Positions 7,962 through 15,983 of a DNA stretch of 57,801 nucleotides are shown here, piece by piece (the stretch's first letter is position 1; each line of letters starts with the position of its first letter). The DNA is from a virus. The DNA is taken from the IMG/VR virus record IMGVR_UViG_3300028146_000012, positions 1 through 57,801 of that record; one strand, given 5' to 3'. The notes beneath the pieces were generated by a model. It saw only the letters and a program-made list of their open reading frames with translations, made no database searches and was not told where the DNA came from. Position numbers and translations under genes: made by a program.

Positions 7962-8218
7962 GTAAACTTTTTACGCGCAAGCAAATCGACGCTATGCGCG
8001 AAGAGTTAATCGCTAAGCACGGCGATAAATGCGCGATATGCGGCAAGCTATCATCAGAATTTAAGAAACGACTTAGCGTTGACCATAATCATCGCACTGG
8101 CCAAATACGCGGCCTCCTCTGCTTCAAATGTAATAAATTCCTTGTAGGACGCCACAGTCTTACTTCGGCTTGGCAAGTCTATGACTATCTATTGAAATTT
8201 GACCCTAAAGGCGGATAA
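7949..8218 (+). CDS. Endonuclease VII-like HNH nuclease
   Basis: 89 residues. Zinc-binding CAICG and CFKC pairs flank the ββα-metal core VDHNHRTG followed by IRGLLC, the pattern of T4 endonuclease VII (gp49). It overlaps the SbcC-like gene. Because it sits in a recombination operon and lacks the extra N-terminal domain seen in the similar genes at 25692 and 37255, it may be a true Holliday-junction resolvase rather than a homing enzyme. It is shorter than gp49 (157 residues), so a homing origin is not excluded. Confidence 0.82.
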   Translation: MPSLSKLFTRKQIDAMREELIAKHGDKCAICGKLSSEFKKRLSVDHNHRTGQIRGLLCFKCNKFLVGRHSLTSAWQVYDYLLKFDPKGG

Positions 8219-8347
8219 GTGAATAAAAAGAAAAAACTTAAAAAATCAAAATGCAGACATAAATATGAGCGGTACGCTGATTATATGGGAACTTATTATA
8301 TCTGTAAAAAGTGCAATAAATGGGAAGACAATGAAAAAAGTCTATAA
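8219..8347 (+). CDS. Tiny zinc-ribbon-like protein
   Basis: 42 residues starting with a GTG directly after the previous stop. Lysine-rich N terminus, then CRH and CKKC pairs about 20 residues apart that could hold one zinc ion. The end overlaps the following phosphoesterase gene by 17 bases. Small zinc ribbons of this kind are common in phage operons. Function unknown. Confidence 0.6.
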   Translation: MNKKKKLKKSKCRHKYERYADYMGTYYICKKCNKWEDNEKSL

Positions 8348-9026
8348 AAAGATACTCGTACTACCAGACGCACATGCCCCTTGGGTTAACTGGCAAGCCT
8401 TAAAACAGGCCTACCGCTGGCGTCTCAAGCACAAGCCGGACCTAGTGGTCTGCCTTGGTGACATCACAGACCAAAAGATATGGTCTAATTGGCCGAAAGA
8501 CACTGACGACGTAAGCCCTAGTGACGAATTCATCCAAGCCGAGAAGTGTCTCAAAAAGCTACATAAATGGTTTCCTAAGATGACGATTATACGCGGTAAT
8601 CATGATACCAGGATACTTAGAAAGGCAGTAGAGGCCGGCGTACCATCTCAAATGTTTAGAGACGTAGACGAGGTATTCGCATTCAAGGGCTGGACCTGGA
8701 TAAAGCAAAACAAGAAGCTTGTAATAGATACTATACGCGGCCCTATATTATTCGTGCACGGCGATGAGCAAGGTGGCACCGTAGCGCAGAAGTCTAGAAT
8801 CCTAGGAATGTCAGTCATTCAGGGGCATACCCACAAAACCAGCATTACATACACAAGCACGCTTAAAGGCACTATATTCGGCGCTGAAATGGGGTGCATA
8901 ATGGACACGGAATCTAAGGCCGCTAAATACGCAGCCGCTAACCCTGTAGGCTCTAGTGTAGGATTTGGTGTGGTGAAATACGGCGTGCCTTATTTCATCG
9001 ACTACGTAGAAGGCATGAAAGTCTAA
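8331..9026 (+). CDS. Calcineurin-like metallophosphoesterase
   Basis: 231 residues from the ATG at 8331; an upstream extension reads through the zinc-ribbon gene in another frame and is not credible. Motifs: PDAHAPW, LGDITD, RGNHD, FVHGDE and QGHTHKT, the full set of metal ligands of the family. Unlike the SbcD-like protein it has no Rad50 partner and is shorter, so it is probably a stand-alone phosphatase, nuclease or phosphodiesterase. It closes the recombination operon, 13 bases before the promoter for the transglycosylase gene. Confidence 0.88.
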   Translation: MKKVYKKILVLPDAHAPWVNWQALKQAYRWRLKHKPDLVVCLGDITDQKIWSNWPKDTDDVSPSDEFIQAEKCLKKLHKWFPKMTIIRGNHDTRILRKAVEAGVPSQMFRDVDEVFAFKGWTWIKQNKKLVIDTIRGPILFVHGDEQGGTVAQKSRILGMSVIQGHTHKTSITYTSTLKGTIFGAEMGCIMDTESKAAKYAAANPVGSSVGFGVVKYGVPYFIDYVEGMKV

Positions 9027-9039
9027 TTATGAGACGACT

Positions 9040-9068
9040 TTGACAGGCCGATTCTAGCCTGTTATACT
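9040..9068 (+). promoter_or_regulatory. Strong sigma70-like promoter with an internal dyad operator
   Basis: TTGACA, a 17-base spacer and TATACT, six bases before the ATG at 9075. A perfect inverted repeat, ACAGGC (9043-9048) and GCCTGT (9057-9062), fills the spacer and overlaps the -35 box, the place a repressor would bind. The transcript would be leaderless. It would drive the transglycosylase and the nucleotide-metabolism genes after it. Confidence 0.8.
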
Positions 9069-9074
9069 AGGTTC

Positions 9075-9485
9075 ATGATATCTGCATTATTCGTTGCGCT
9101 ATCGCTGCAGTACGGCTTGCCTTCTGGGCTTCTTAGCTCTCTTTGCTATGTTGAGTCTAAGTATAAAGTCGAGGCAGTACACCACGATGATGGCGGAGAA
9201 GACAGTATAGGGATCTGTCAAATAAAATACAGCACAGCAAAAGCACTGGGCTTTAAAAGTACGCGCACAGCGTTATTCGATCCAAAGACTAATATTAAAT
9301 ATGCAGCAATATACTTAAAACATCAAATTTCTCGATATAATTCTATACAACGCGGAGTAATTGCGTATAATAGGGGAAATGCCAGGTCCATTAGAACATC
9401 CAAATATCAGCAAAAAGTTTTTAGGAGATGGGATGAATATAAATCCAGGCGATCATGTAGTCTGCATAGATGCAACAGGGACTAG
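9075..9485 (+). CDS. Lytic transglycosylase (SLT family), probable endolysin
   Basis: 136 residues with the goose-lysozyme-like SLT fold. Catalytic Glu in CYVESKY, then DSIGICQIK and VIAYNRGNA, the three classic motifs. It cleaves the glycan between MurNAc and GlcNAc. The N terminus is moderately hydrophobic but has no clear cleaved signal. It stands far from the candidate holins at 53866 and 54078 and has its own strong promoter, so it might act early (for example in wall remodelling) rather than as the only lysis enzyme. The C-terminal 30 residues are basic and read over the start of the next gene. Confidence 0.85.
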   Translation: MISALFVALSLQYGLPSGLLSSLCYVESKYKVEAVHHDDGGEDSIGICQIKYSTAKALGFKSTRTALFDPKTNIKYAAIYLKHQISRYNSIQRGVIAYNRGNARSIRTSKYQQKVFRRWDEYKSRRSCSLHRCNRD

Positions 9486-10065
9486 ACTTACAACTAATAC
9501 TATCTATAAAGTATGGGCAGTATTGAAAGACGGCAAATACATAGCACTAACTTTAGGCGGCGGAGTTTATTATCCAAGCGACATTTTCATACGCTGTCCT
9601 GTGATACCATTCAAAGGGCAGCCACCAGAAGAAATACCGCTCAGCGAAACTGCTATTACATCTTCTGCAGAACTAGTCATTACACCTGCAGAGCTAGTTA
9701 CACCTAAAATGACTCTACCGACAGACTCAAAGACTCGCAAAGAATACCCGATGATGATGGGATGTATTCGGTATTTTCCGGCAGCGCTTGCTGGAGTGTC
9801 TAATACAAGTAAACGAGGCAACGATAAGCATAACTTAGGGGAAGAGCTCCACCACGCCAGGGGAAAGTCCATGGATCACGGAGACTGTATTTTACGTCAC
9901 CTGATCGATGTTCAGGACTTACTAGCCGCTATGGACAGAGGCGAAAATAAAACACCAGCGCAGGTTTTAGAAGAAGTAAATCAAATGGCGTGGCGAGCAT
10001 TGGCTTATTCGCAGGAGCTACATGAGCGTTTCGGAGCGCCAATGGCGCCAGGAGCTAAAAAATGA
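9433..10065 (+). CDS. SH3-like domain fused to a dATP/dGTP diphosphohydrolase-like domain
   Basis: 210 residues from the ATG at 9433, chosen for the AGGAG site eight bases upstream. Residues 1-55 resemble a small beta barrel (NINPGDHVVC). The C-terminal half (about 105-205) matches the all-helical DUF5664 / dATP-dGTP diphosphohydrolase N-terminal family. Visible conserved parts are YFPAALAGVS, a KHNLGEELHHARG segment and DCILRHLIDV, with acidic and His residues that would bind Mg and nucleotide. The family includes MazZ of 2-aminoadenine phages. No PurZ or DatZ is visible here, so a plain dNTP-pool role is more likely. The linker between the domains is Pro/Thr-rich. Confidence 0.75.
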   Translation: MNINPGDHVVCIDATGTRLTTNTIYKVWAVLKDGKYIALTLGGGVYYPSDIFIRCPVIPFKGQPPEEIPLSETAITSSAELVITPAELVTPKMTLPTDSKTRKEYPMMMGCIRYFPAALAGVSNTSKRGNDKHNLGEELHHARGKSMDHGDCILRHLIDVQDLLAAMDRGENKTPAQVLEEVNQMAWRALAYSQELHERFGAPMAPGAKK

Positions 10066-10427
10066 AAATAATTAAAAAGCCGCCTAGACCATTTGACGTT
10101 GATAACACTTTGGTATTCCCGTTATCTGCTAATATGCCAGGACCTAAGGTAGAAATCTATGATGCTATTACGCAGAACTTCTTGACAATGACTGCAAATG
10201 AGTCCATGATAAGGCTTATGCAAGAAGAAAAACATCGTGGAGGGCATATCATAGTGTGGAGTAGAGGCGGACAAGAATGGGCTTCTAATGTGGTAGAAGC
10301 TTTGCATCTTACTAGAGTAGTTGACACAGTAATGGAGAAGCCGCTAGTATACTATGATGATTTAGACGTATCTGAATGGATGAAAGATAGAGTTTATATT
10401 CCGCCAACAGTAGGTTATAAGAAATGA
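10062..10427 (+). CDS. HAD-superfamily phosphatase
   Basis: 121 residues. Motif I is FDVDNTLV (DxDxT/N), motif II lies in IIVWSRGG and motif III is an EKPLVYYDDLD stretch with the lysine and acidic pair. This is a compact, cap-less HAD protein, as in phage 5'-nucleotidase and polynucleotide phosphatase relatives. It overlaps the diphosphohydrolase gene by four bases, which fits a shared role in nucleotide or DNA-end metabolism. Substrate not visible. Confidence 0.8.
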   Translation: MKIIKKPPRPFDVDNTLVFPLSANMPGPKVEIYDAITQNFLTMTANESMIRLMQEEKHRGGHIIVWSRGGQEWASNVVEALHLTRVVDTVMEKPLVYYDDLDVSEWMKDRVYIPPTVGYKK

Positions 10428-10498
10428 GTGCATTTGATTTTGTCATGGGATTCTGCATGATAACATTAGTACTTTATTATGTGAGAGCAGAGAAATGA
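10424..10498 (+). CDS. Single-span membrane micropeptide
   Basis: 24 residues, almost entirely one hydrophobic helix (from FDFVMGFCM to VLYYV), ending in RAEK. Start and stop overlap both neighbours by four bases (ATGA), so it lies in a coupled operon. Too short for family assignment. Confidence 0.5.
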   Translation: MSAFDFVMGFCMITLVLYYVRAEK

Positions 10499-10665
10499 CT
10501 AATAAACAAAGAAAAGAAGTAGCGTTTATACTGACTAAGATGATTAAAGCAATAATCGCATTAGATGCTAAAATTGATAATTTAGAAAGAGAAATTGAAC
10601 AAAAACAAAGGAGTAAAAATGGCATTCGAAGAAGTAGTAAGTCTAGACGCAGCGGTGACTGTTAG
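10495..10665 (+). CDS. Small coiled-coil protein
   Basis: 56 residues. Residues 2-40 form a charged amphipathic helix with heptad spacing (ALDAKIDNLEREIEQK). The last 16 residues read out of frame through the start of the SSB-like gene and are Arg/Ser-rich, so the ordered part ends near residue 40. Its codons hold the AAGGAG ribosome site of the next gene. Function unknown. Confidence 0.5.
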   Translation: MTNKQRKEVAFILTKMIKAIIALDAKIDNLEREIEQKQRSKNGIRRSSKSRRSGDC

Positions 10666-11203
10666 TCTAGGAAAACTTAATAAGAAAACAGGTCGAAAAG
10701 ACCCGGCGACAGTCGAGGGGTATTATCTCGGAGCTCGTGAAGTCGATACTAAGCTCGGCAAGTCTTCGATTCACTTCTTTAAGTTCCAGCCTAGCAGCGA
10801 AAATAAAGAGTCGAATGAAAAGTTGGCTGCTGCATACCGATCACTAGGTATAGGACCTGGCGAAAATGTAGGTGTGTGGGGCACAGGAGACCTCAACAAA
10901 AAACTCAAGACTATTCGTGTCGGCACCATGACTAAAGCTGAGTTCGTTGGTATGACGCCCACGCCTAAGGGCGATATGCGTTCATTCAAAGTAGCTAAAG
11001 ACAAACTAAACACAATTGAGGTCGAGCTCAATGCATCTGCTCCAGTCGAATACGCAGAGGAAGAGCAAGACGATGAAGATGTCGACAATGTTGAGGCTAA
11101 TGATTCTTATCAAGATGACTATCAGCCGCAACAAGTCCAACTTTCGGCAGCAGAACGCGCCCAGAAAGTACAGGCGCTTTTGAATAAGAACAAGAAGAAG
11201 TAA
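10619..11203 (+). CDS. Probable single-stranded DNA-binding protein
   Basis: 194 residues from the ATG at 10619 (AAGGAG seven bases upstream). An N-terminal beta-rich domain of about 130 residues is followed by an acidic stretch (EEEQDDEDVD) and a short basic C terminus. This OB-domain-plus-acidic-tail layout is typical of phage SSBs such as T4 gp32 and T7 gp2.5. It lies directly before the primase-helicase and polymerase. Sequence similarity to a known SSB family is not obvious by eye, so the call rests on layout and position. Confidence 0.6.
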   Translation: MAFEEVVSLDAAVTVSLGKLNKKTGRKDPATVEGYYLGAREVDTKLGKSSIHFFKFQPSSENKESNEKLAAAYRSLGIGPGENVGVWGTGDLNKKLKTIRVGTMTKAEFVGMTPTPKGDMRSFKVAKDKLNTIEVELNASAPVEYAEEEQDDEDVDNVEANDSYQDDYQPQQVQLSAAERAQKVQALLNKNKKK

Positions 11204-11207
11204 TCCA

Positions 11208-13016
11208 GTGGCCGATATGATCTATCGGCTCATTGCGCCTTCATGGGCCGTAAATTTAAAGAAGACAATGGAAGGTCGGTTTAATTCTGCCGACCTAAAG
11301 TCTTTAAACGAGCAGGGATACAATGTTTACTACTTTCCTAACCCTCCTGATAGTTTTGATGGTTCTAAGCCAGTAGACGGCAGCCAGATCACTTCATTTC
11401 ATGAAGTCTTTGTCGATATGGATCTCAAGGACGGCACATACGAGTCTAAAGATGCATTCATAGATACAATATTAGCCGCTGAACTACCGCCTACGCGCAT
11501 AGTTGACTCTGGCCATGGCGTGCATGTTTATTGGAAGGTAACTAACCTTGACGTTATGAGCTATTTACGATTCCAGCGTAGATTGTGCCGACTATTCAAT
11601 ACAGATGAAGCCGTAAGCAAGATAGCACAGCTCATGCGTCTGCCAAATACCTGGAACACTAAGGCTAAAGAGTATACACCGTGTGTCTTAGTAGCAGAGA
11701 CCGATAATATATATACAGCAGAAGAATTCGATAAACTCTTGCCGTCGATAACAAAAGAAGATGAGAACTATTGTAAAGTCCATCACGACAAGACATACGG
11801 GCTAGCAGAACACATATCTGTGTCAGAGGAAATCCCCGCTAAGTTCGGCGAGCTAATACTGAACAATGCCGAAGTAAAAAGTCTTTGGATTGGGCCGACA
11901 AATGATAGAAGCAGCAACGATTTTAGATTAGGGCATCTCATGTTCGCTGCAGGTTTTACCGAAAGCGAAGCTATGGCAGTCTTAGCGCAATCAGCCAAAG
12001 CCCTGCAGCGCGCTCCTGTACACAGGATTAGCTATGCAAAGAATATCGTAGACAAGATATGGACGTTCGAAGCTGCGCCTGAAGCAGAGAAGATCTCAGC
12101 GCCTACCAGCGTGCGCGATATCCTTGTGAGACCTAAGACGGCTAACGGCGTGCGTATACCTACTTGGAAGTACATAGACGACACCGAAGCAGGTTTTCGA
12201 ACTGGCCAGGTATTAGGGCTTGTAGCAGGTTCAGGAGTTGGTAAGACTACAATGGCGCTAAACATATTCCTCGGCTTTGTAGAATCAAACCCAGACTTAG
12301 AGCATTTCTTCATACCGCTGGAGCAACCGGACAGAGAGATCGCGGAGCGTTGGGCAGCTATGTGCGGTGAAAAAAAGCACCTATATGATAAAGTCCACGT
12401 AATTAGCAATTACGACGATAGCGGAGCATTTAAAGACTTATCCTTAGAAGACATAAAACAGCAAATCCTCGCATTCAACACTACGGGTAAGAAAGTCGGC
12501 TGTGTAGTTATTGACCATATCGGCGTACTGTGCAATAATAATAAACTAGGCATCGAAGAAGGATTGAAAGGCATTTGCAAGGCAATGAAAGGATTTGCAA
12601 TGGAAACTAATACATTCTTGATTATGCAATCCCAGACATCTCGCGAAAAAGCAGGCATAGGCGATCTTGAGATAAATAAGGATGCCGCTTTCGGCACTAG
12701 CGCCTTTGAGAACTTCTGCGACTATCTAATAACCCTATGGCAGCCTTTGAAACGAGTATATACAAAAGGCGCGCCTACAATTCTTAGCTATAAATTCTGC
12801 AAGATCCGCCATAAGAAACAAGGCAAGGATTGTATTCAGGAAGACACACCATACTCAGTGTTCTTCGATCCTGAATCGCAGCTTATACGAGAACTCACCG
12901 AATCAGAAGAGAAGAGTTTGAGTTACTGGGTAGGACAGGCAACTGCTAAACGCAAACTAGACCGTAAAACAGACGTGGTGAATTATACATCAATTAAGTG
13001 GAATAATGACATTTGA
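11208..13016 (+). CDS. Primase-helicase (AEP-type PrimPol fused to RecA-like helicase)
   Basis: 602 residues. The N-terminal half carries archaeo-eukaryotic primase motifs: VFVDMDL (near 67-72), then SGHGVHVYW (near 100). The C-terminal half is a DnaB/RecA-fold helicase with Walker A GSGVGKT (near 340), Walker B VVIDHIG (near 433) and a following FLIMQSQTS strand. It would unwind the fork and prime the lagging strand, doing the work of T7 gp4 with a different primase fold. The start is GTG at 11208 or ATG at 11217; neither has a strong ribosome site. Just after the SSB-like gene. Confidence 0.85.
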   Translation: MADMIYRLIAPSWAVNLKKTMEGRFNSADLKSLNEQGYNVYYFPNPPDSFDGSKPVDGSQITSFHEVFVDMDLKDGTYESKDAFIDTILAAELPPTRIVDSGHGVHVYWKVTNLDVMSYLRFQRRLCRLFNTDEAVSKIAQLMRLPNTWNTKAKEYTPCVLVAETDNIYTAEEFDKLLPSITKEDENYCKVHHDKTYGLAEHISVSEEIPAKFGELILNNAEVKSLWIGPTNDRSSNDFRLGHLMFAAGFTESEAMAVLAQSAKALQRAPVHRISYAKNIVDKIWTFEAAPEAEKISAPTSVRDILVRPKTANGVRIPTWKYIDDTEAGFRTGQVLGLVAGSGVGKTTMALNIFLGFVESNPDLEHFFIPLEQPDREIAERWAAMCGEKKHLYDKVHVISNYDDSGAFKDLSLEDIKQQILAFNTTGKKVGCVVIDHIGVLCNNNKLGIEEGLKGICKAMKGFAMETNTFLIMQSQTSREKAGIGDLEINKDAAFGTSAFENFCDYLITLWQPLKRVYTKGAPTILSYKFCKIRHKKQGKDCIQEDTPYSVFFDPESQLIRELTESEEKSLSYWVGQATAKRKLDRKTDVVNYTSIKWNNDI

Positions 13017-13197
13017 AGAATATAAAAATAATTTAACTGGACTGCTAGTATGGTGCCCGGACGACTACTTAAAAATTTTGTATGAGAGACACGTATTAAA
13101 CATTTTCTTTGATGAATGCAAAAGAGTATTAAATGCTAAATGTGATTCGCGACTTACAGGGTTTGAGAAATATTATCAAATACCTAGAAAATTTTGA
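13006..13197 (+). CDS. Hypothetical small protein overlapping the polymerase start
   Basis: 63 residues, start overlapping the helicase stop region and last 65 bases overlapping the polymerase gene in another frame. Helical, with several aromatic residues. The codons carry the only ribosome site (AAAGAG) for the polymerase start, so it may simply be a coupling peptide. No family recognised. Confidence 0.45.
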   Translation: MTFEEYKNNLTGLLVWCPDDYLKILYERHVLNIFFDECKRVLNAKCDSRLTGFEKYYQIPRKF

Positions 13198-15199
13198 GTA
13201 TGTAGCTTTTGATATAGAGACTACAGGACTATCAAAGCACGATGAAATCATAGGCATTTCTATATGCGCCGAAGAAGATAAAGCGTTTTATGTAATTTTG
13301 GCAGAATGGGATAAAAACCTACAGAAGCTGATTTACAATGATCTCGTTAAATTCGAACTAGATCTGCTCTTGCATGCGCTTAAATCTAAGCATCTTATTG
13401 CGCATAACGGAATATTCGATTGCATGATGATAGAGGCCTGTGAAAAGATAAGACTAATAGAAAGTTTACATACGGATACTATGATAGCTGCTCATCTTTT
13501 AAACGAAAACCGCGGAGTAGGATTGAAAGACCTTGCTACTACGATGTATGGCGAAAGTGCCGCAGAAGAACAAAAGCTAATGAAAGAAAGTATCATAGCT
13601 AATGGCGGTAGTGTCACAAAAACCAAATACGAGTTATATAAAGCCAACTCTATGTTAATAGGCAAATACGGAGCTAAAGACGCACTATTGACCTATAAAC
13701 TCTTTACAGACCTAGTACCTGAACTATATGAGCAAGGTTTAGATAAATTCTTCTATGAAGACGAATCAATGCCTTTATTGCGTACAGCTACATATGATCT
13801 AAACACTACAGGCCTTATGGTAGACAACGCTAAGCTCATACAGCTAGAGAAGACCTTGAAAGCAGAGTGCGCAGAAGCAAAGGCCTTTATCTACCGCGAG
13901 ATACAACAATACATAAAGGATAAGCCTAAATTCAATGTAGAAGCACCACAGCAGCTATCATGGCTGCTATTCGGTCAACTAGGACTTGAATTCAATATCC
14001 TTACGAAAACAGGCAAGATAGTTTGTAAAGAAATGGGACTTAGACTTCCTTATACCAAAGTCGCTAAGCGAGACTTCATTGATATTTGCCTGCGCGACCA
14101 AGGCAAGCCGTATGCTCTAGGCGGCACGGTGAACGGTAAAGAGATAAAGCCTAAGCTAATAAAAGCACCATGGGCTTATATAGTCGCAGATAAAAATACT
14201 CTTAAGAAAGTCGCGCATCGGTTTAAATGGATAGAGTCGCTGTTAGAGTATAAGCGCAAAAAGAAACTCTTGAATACATATATAAAGGCTATAAAAACTA
14301 GAACTCAATACGGTATATTACAACCTAGCTTTTTACAAGCGGGCACGACTTCTGGGCGATACTCTAGCAAGATGCCCAATTTACAAAATTTGCCTAGAGA
14401 CGATAAGCGCATAAAAGACTGCTTCATTGCTAGGCCCGGCCATGTATTTGTATCAGCAGATTTCAGCCAACTAGAGCCCAGAGTGTTTAGTTATTACAGT
14501 CAAGAGCCGAAACTTATGAATGCGTTTAATGGCGAAAGCGATTTCTATAGTGTCGTAGGCATAGATATATTCGATAAACACGATGCGCTGCCAATCAAAG
14601 AAGGACGTTCAGATGCTTTTGGGGTTAAATACAAAAAACTTCGCGATATATCTAAGACCATTACCTTAGCTCGCGCATACGGTGCGACACCATTCCAACT
14701 AGCTCCTGCTACAGGTAAATCAATTGATGATACAGCAGAAGACCTTGCTAGACTAGATGAGAGATTTCCAGGTATTAAAAAGATGATGCTAGAAGCACAC
14801 GAACTAGCTAAGACCAAAGGCTATGTAGAGAGTCTGTTCGGACGTAGGCGTCATATCCCAGATGCCATGAAAATTCCTAAACTTTATGGCAATCAGGACC
14901 ACGCGGACCTCCCCTATGAGGCTCGAAGCCTATTAAACCTAGCCTGTAACCATAGAATCCAATCTACTGGTGCGTCTTTATGTAACAGAGCCATGATAGC
15001 ATTTTATAGTAATATCAAGGACTTAGGTCTAGATTGCAAGATCGTATCTCAAATCCATGACGAGATAGTAGTTGAATGTCAAGAAAAAGATGCAGAAAAT
15101 GTAAGTTTGCTCTTGCGCAATGCAATGGAGTGTACTAATATGATACATGGACTTGACTTAGAAGCAATTCCAAGGATTACTAAAACTCTTGCTAAATGA
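13133..15199 (+). CDS. Family A DNA polymerase with 3'-5' exonuclease
   Basis: 688 residues. Exonuclease motifs: VAFDIETTGL (Asp27, Glu29), LIAHNGIFD and YGAKDALLTY. Polymerase motif A is ADFSQLEPR (near 442), motif B is RDISKTITLARAYG (near 502-515) and motif C is QIHDEIVVE (near 640). No 5'-3' exonuclease domain and no thioredoxin-binding insert. In motif B the residue matching E. coli Phe762 is leucine. This is the replicative enzyme, preceded by primase-helicase and SSB. Leu at this position is known from a large group of viral PolA sequences and from apicoplast polymerases. Confidence 0.93.
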   Translation: MLNVIRDLQGLRNIIKYLENFEYVAFDIETTGLSKHDEIIGISICAEEDKAFYVILAEWDKNLQKLIYNDLVKFELDLLLHALKSKHLIAHNGIFDCMMIEACEKIRLIESLHTDTMIAAHLLNENRGVGLKDLATTMYGESAAEEQKLMKESIIANGGSVTKTKYELYKANSMLIGKYGAKDALLTYKLFTDLVPELYEQGLDKFFYEDESMPLLRTATYDLNTTGLMVDNAKLIQLEKTLKAECAEAKAFIYREIQQYIKDKPKFNVEAPQQLSWLLFGQLGLEFNILTKTGKIVCKEMGLRLPYTKVAKRDFIDICLRDQGKPYALGGTVNGKEIKPKLIKAPWAYIVADKNTLKKVAHRFKWIESLLEYKRKKKLLNTYIKAIKTRTQYGILQPSFLQAGTTSGRYSSKMPNLQNLPRDDKRIKDCFIARPGHVFVSADFSQLEPRVFSYYSQEPKLMNAFNGESDFYSVVGIDIFDKHDALPIKEGRSDAFGVKYKKLRDISKTITLARAYGATPFQLAPATGKSIDDTAEDLARLDERFPGIKKMMLEAHELAKTKGYVESLFGRRRHIPDAMKIPKLYGNQDHADLPYEARSLLNLACNHRIQSTGASLCNRAMIAFYSNIKDLGLDCKIVSQIHDEIVVECQEKDAENVSLLLRNAMECTNMIHGLDLEAIPRITKTLAK

Positions 15200-15205
15200 G
15201 GTACA

Positions 15206-15586
15206 ATGACAAAACTAAAACTCTTATTGAAACAAATCTTGGCTTATCTGCCTAGCCGGCTTCCAGTAGGGCTTACAGAAATGCATAAGTTCATGGACGA
15301 CGTAATCGAGATCTCAGGAAAGTTCGCAGACACAGACTCAATGAAGTTCGCGATTTCATCTATGGTGTTGCGCCTAGACTCTACTACATCAAGGGTCAGC
15401 AAACAATACTTTGCAAGAGCATTAAGAAAGGCCGCAGCGAATCAAGTCGTAAGCGTGATTCTTAATGACATCAAAGAAGCGCAGGCAGCAGCGATTGCTG
15501 AAGCAAATAAATTAGATAAACAAGCCGAAGCCACGGCGACACCGCAGGATACCGCAAGTGGCCAAACCAACGCTCCGACAGCTTAA
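15206..15586 (+). CDS. Hypothetical protein
   Basis: 126 residues, seven bases after the polymerase stop. Basic N-terminal helix (KLKLLLKQIL), a helical middle with an Arg/Lys-rich patch and a low-complexity Ala/Thr/Gln tail from about residue 90. No signal peptide. No family recognised. Position between replication and packaging genes. Confidence 0.68.
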   Translation: MTKLKLLLKQILAYLPSRLPVGLTEMHKFMDDVIEISGKFADTDSMKFAISSMVLRLDSTTSRVSKQYFARALRKAAANQVVSVILNDIKEAQAAAIAEANKLDKQAEATATPQDTASGQTNAPTA

Positions 15587-15983
15587 AGAGATCTGGTACA
15601 AAAAGCTTAAAGACAAAGGCTTTAAGGATATCGAGCAAGACGAGTACAACCTTAAGCGCTGGTCGAGTGAGTTCGTAAGGCATAATCACAATATAGATAA
15701 TAAAGAGATCAGTGTACGACCAAAAAACAGCCGGCAGAAAAAAGATGAATTCGAAGGCAAAAGAGATTACTACTATTACGCAGAACACTTCCTTAATGAC
15801 TATAAATTTAAATCAGAGCGAGATAGAATTATCTGGGAATACCATATCAATGGCATTAGCGCTCCTAACATATCTAAACTCCTAAAGAAAGTTAAAATCA
15901 ACATAAGCATCACCACGGTGCGTGTAATCACAAAGAAACTCCGAAAAACAATGAAAGAATTTTACTTCAATGACAAACAATGA
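15558..15983 (+). CDS. Helix-turn-helix protein, possible small terminase subunit
   Basis: 141 residues starting at a GTG inside the previous gene's end. Strongly basic, with a C-terminal segment (about 95-130) that reads as a resolvase/sigma-like helix-turn-helix (NGISAPNISKLLKK then TTVRVITKKLRK). Small terminase subunits bind DNA by such motifs and are usually encoded just upstream of TerL; no better candidate is visible before TerL at 17191. A transcription regulator is the alternative. Confidence 0.65.
   Translation: MAKPTLRQLKEIWYKKLKDKGFKDIEQDEYNLKRWSSEFVRHNHNIDNKEISVRPKNSRQKKDEFEGKRDYYYYAEHFLNDYKFKSERDRIIWEYHINGISAPNISKLLKKVKINISITTVRVITKKLRKTMKEFYFNDKQ

Noticed and set aside
9433-10065. 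Complete 2-aminoadenine (Z) genome pathway
   Set aside because: Only a MazZ-family domain is present. No PurZ or DatZ gene is visible in the window.
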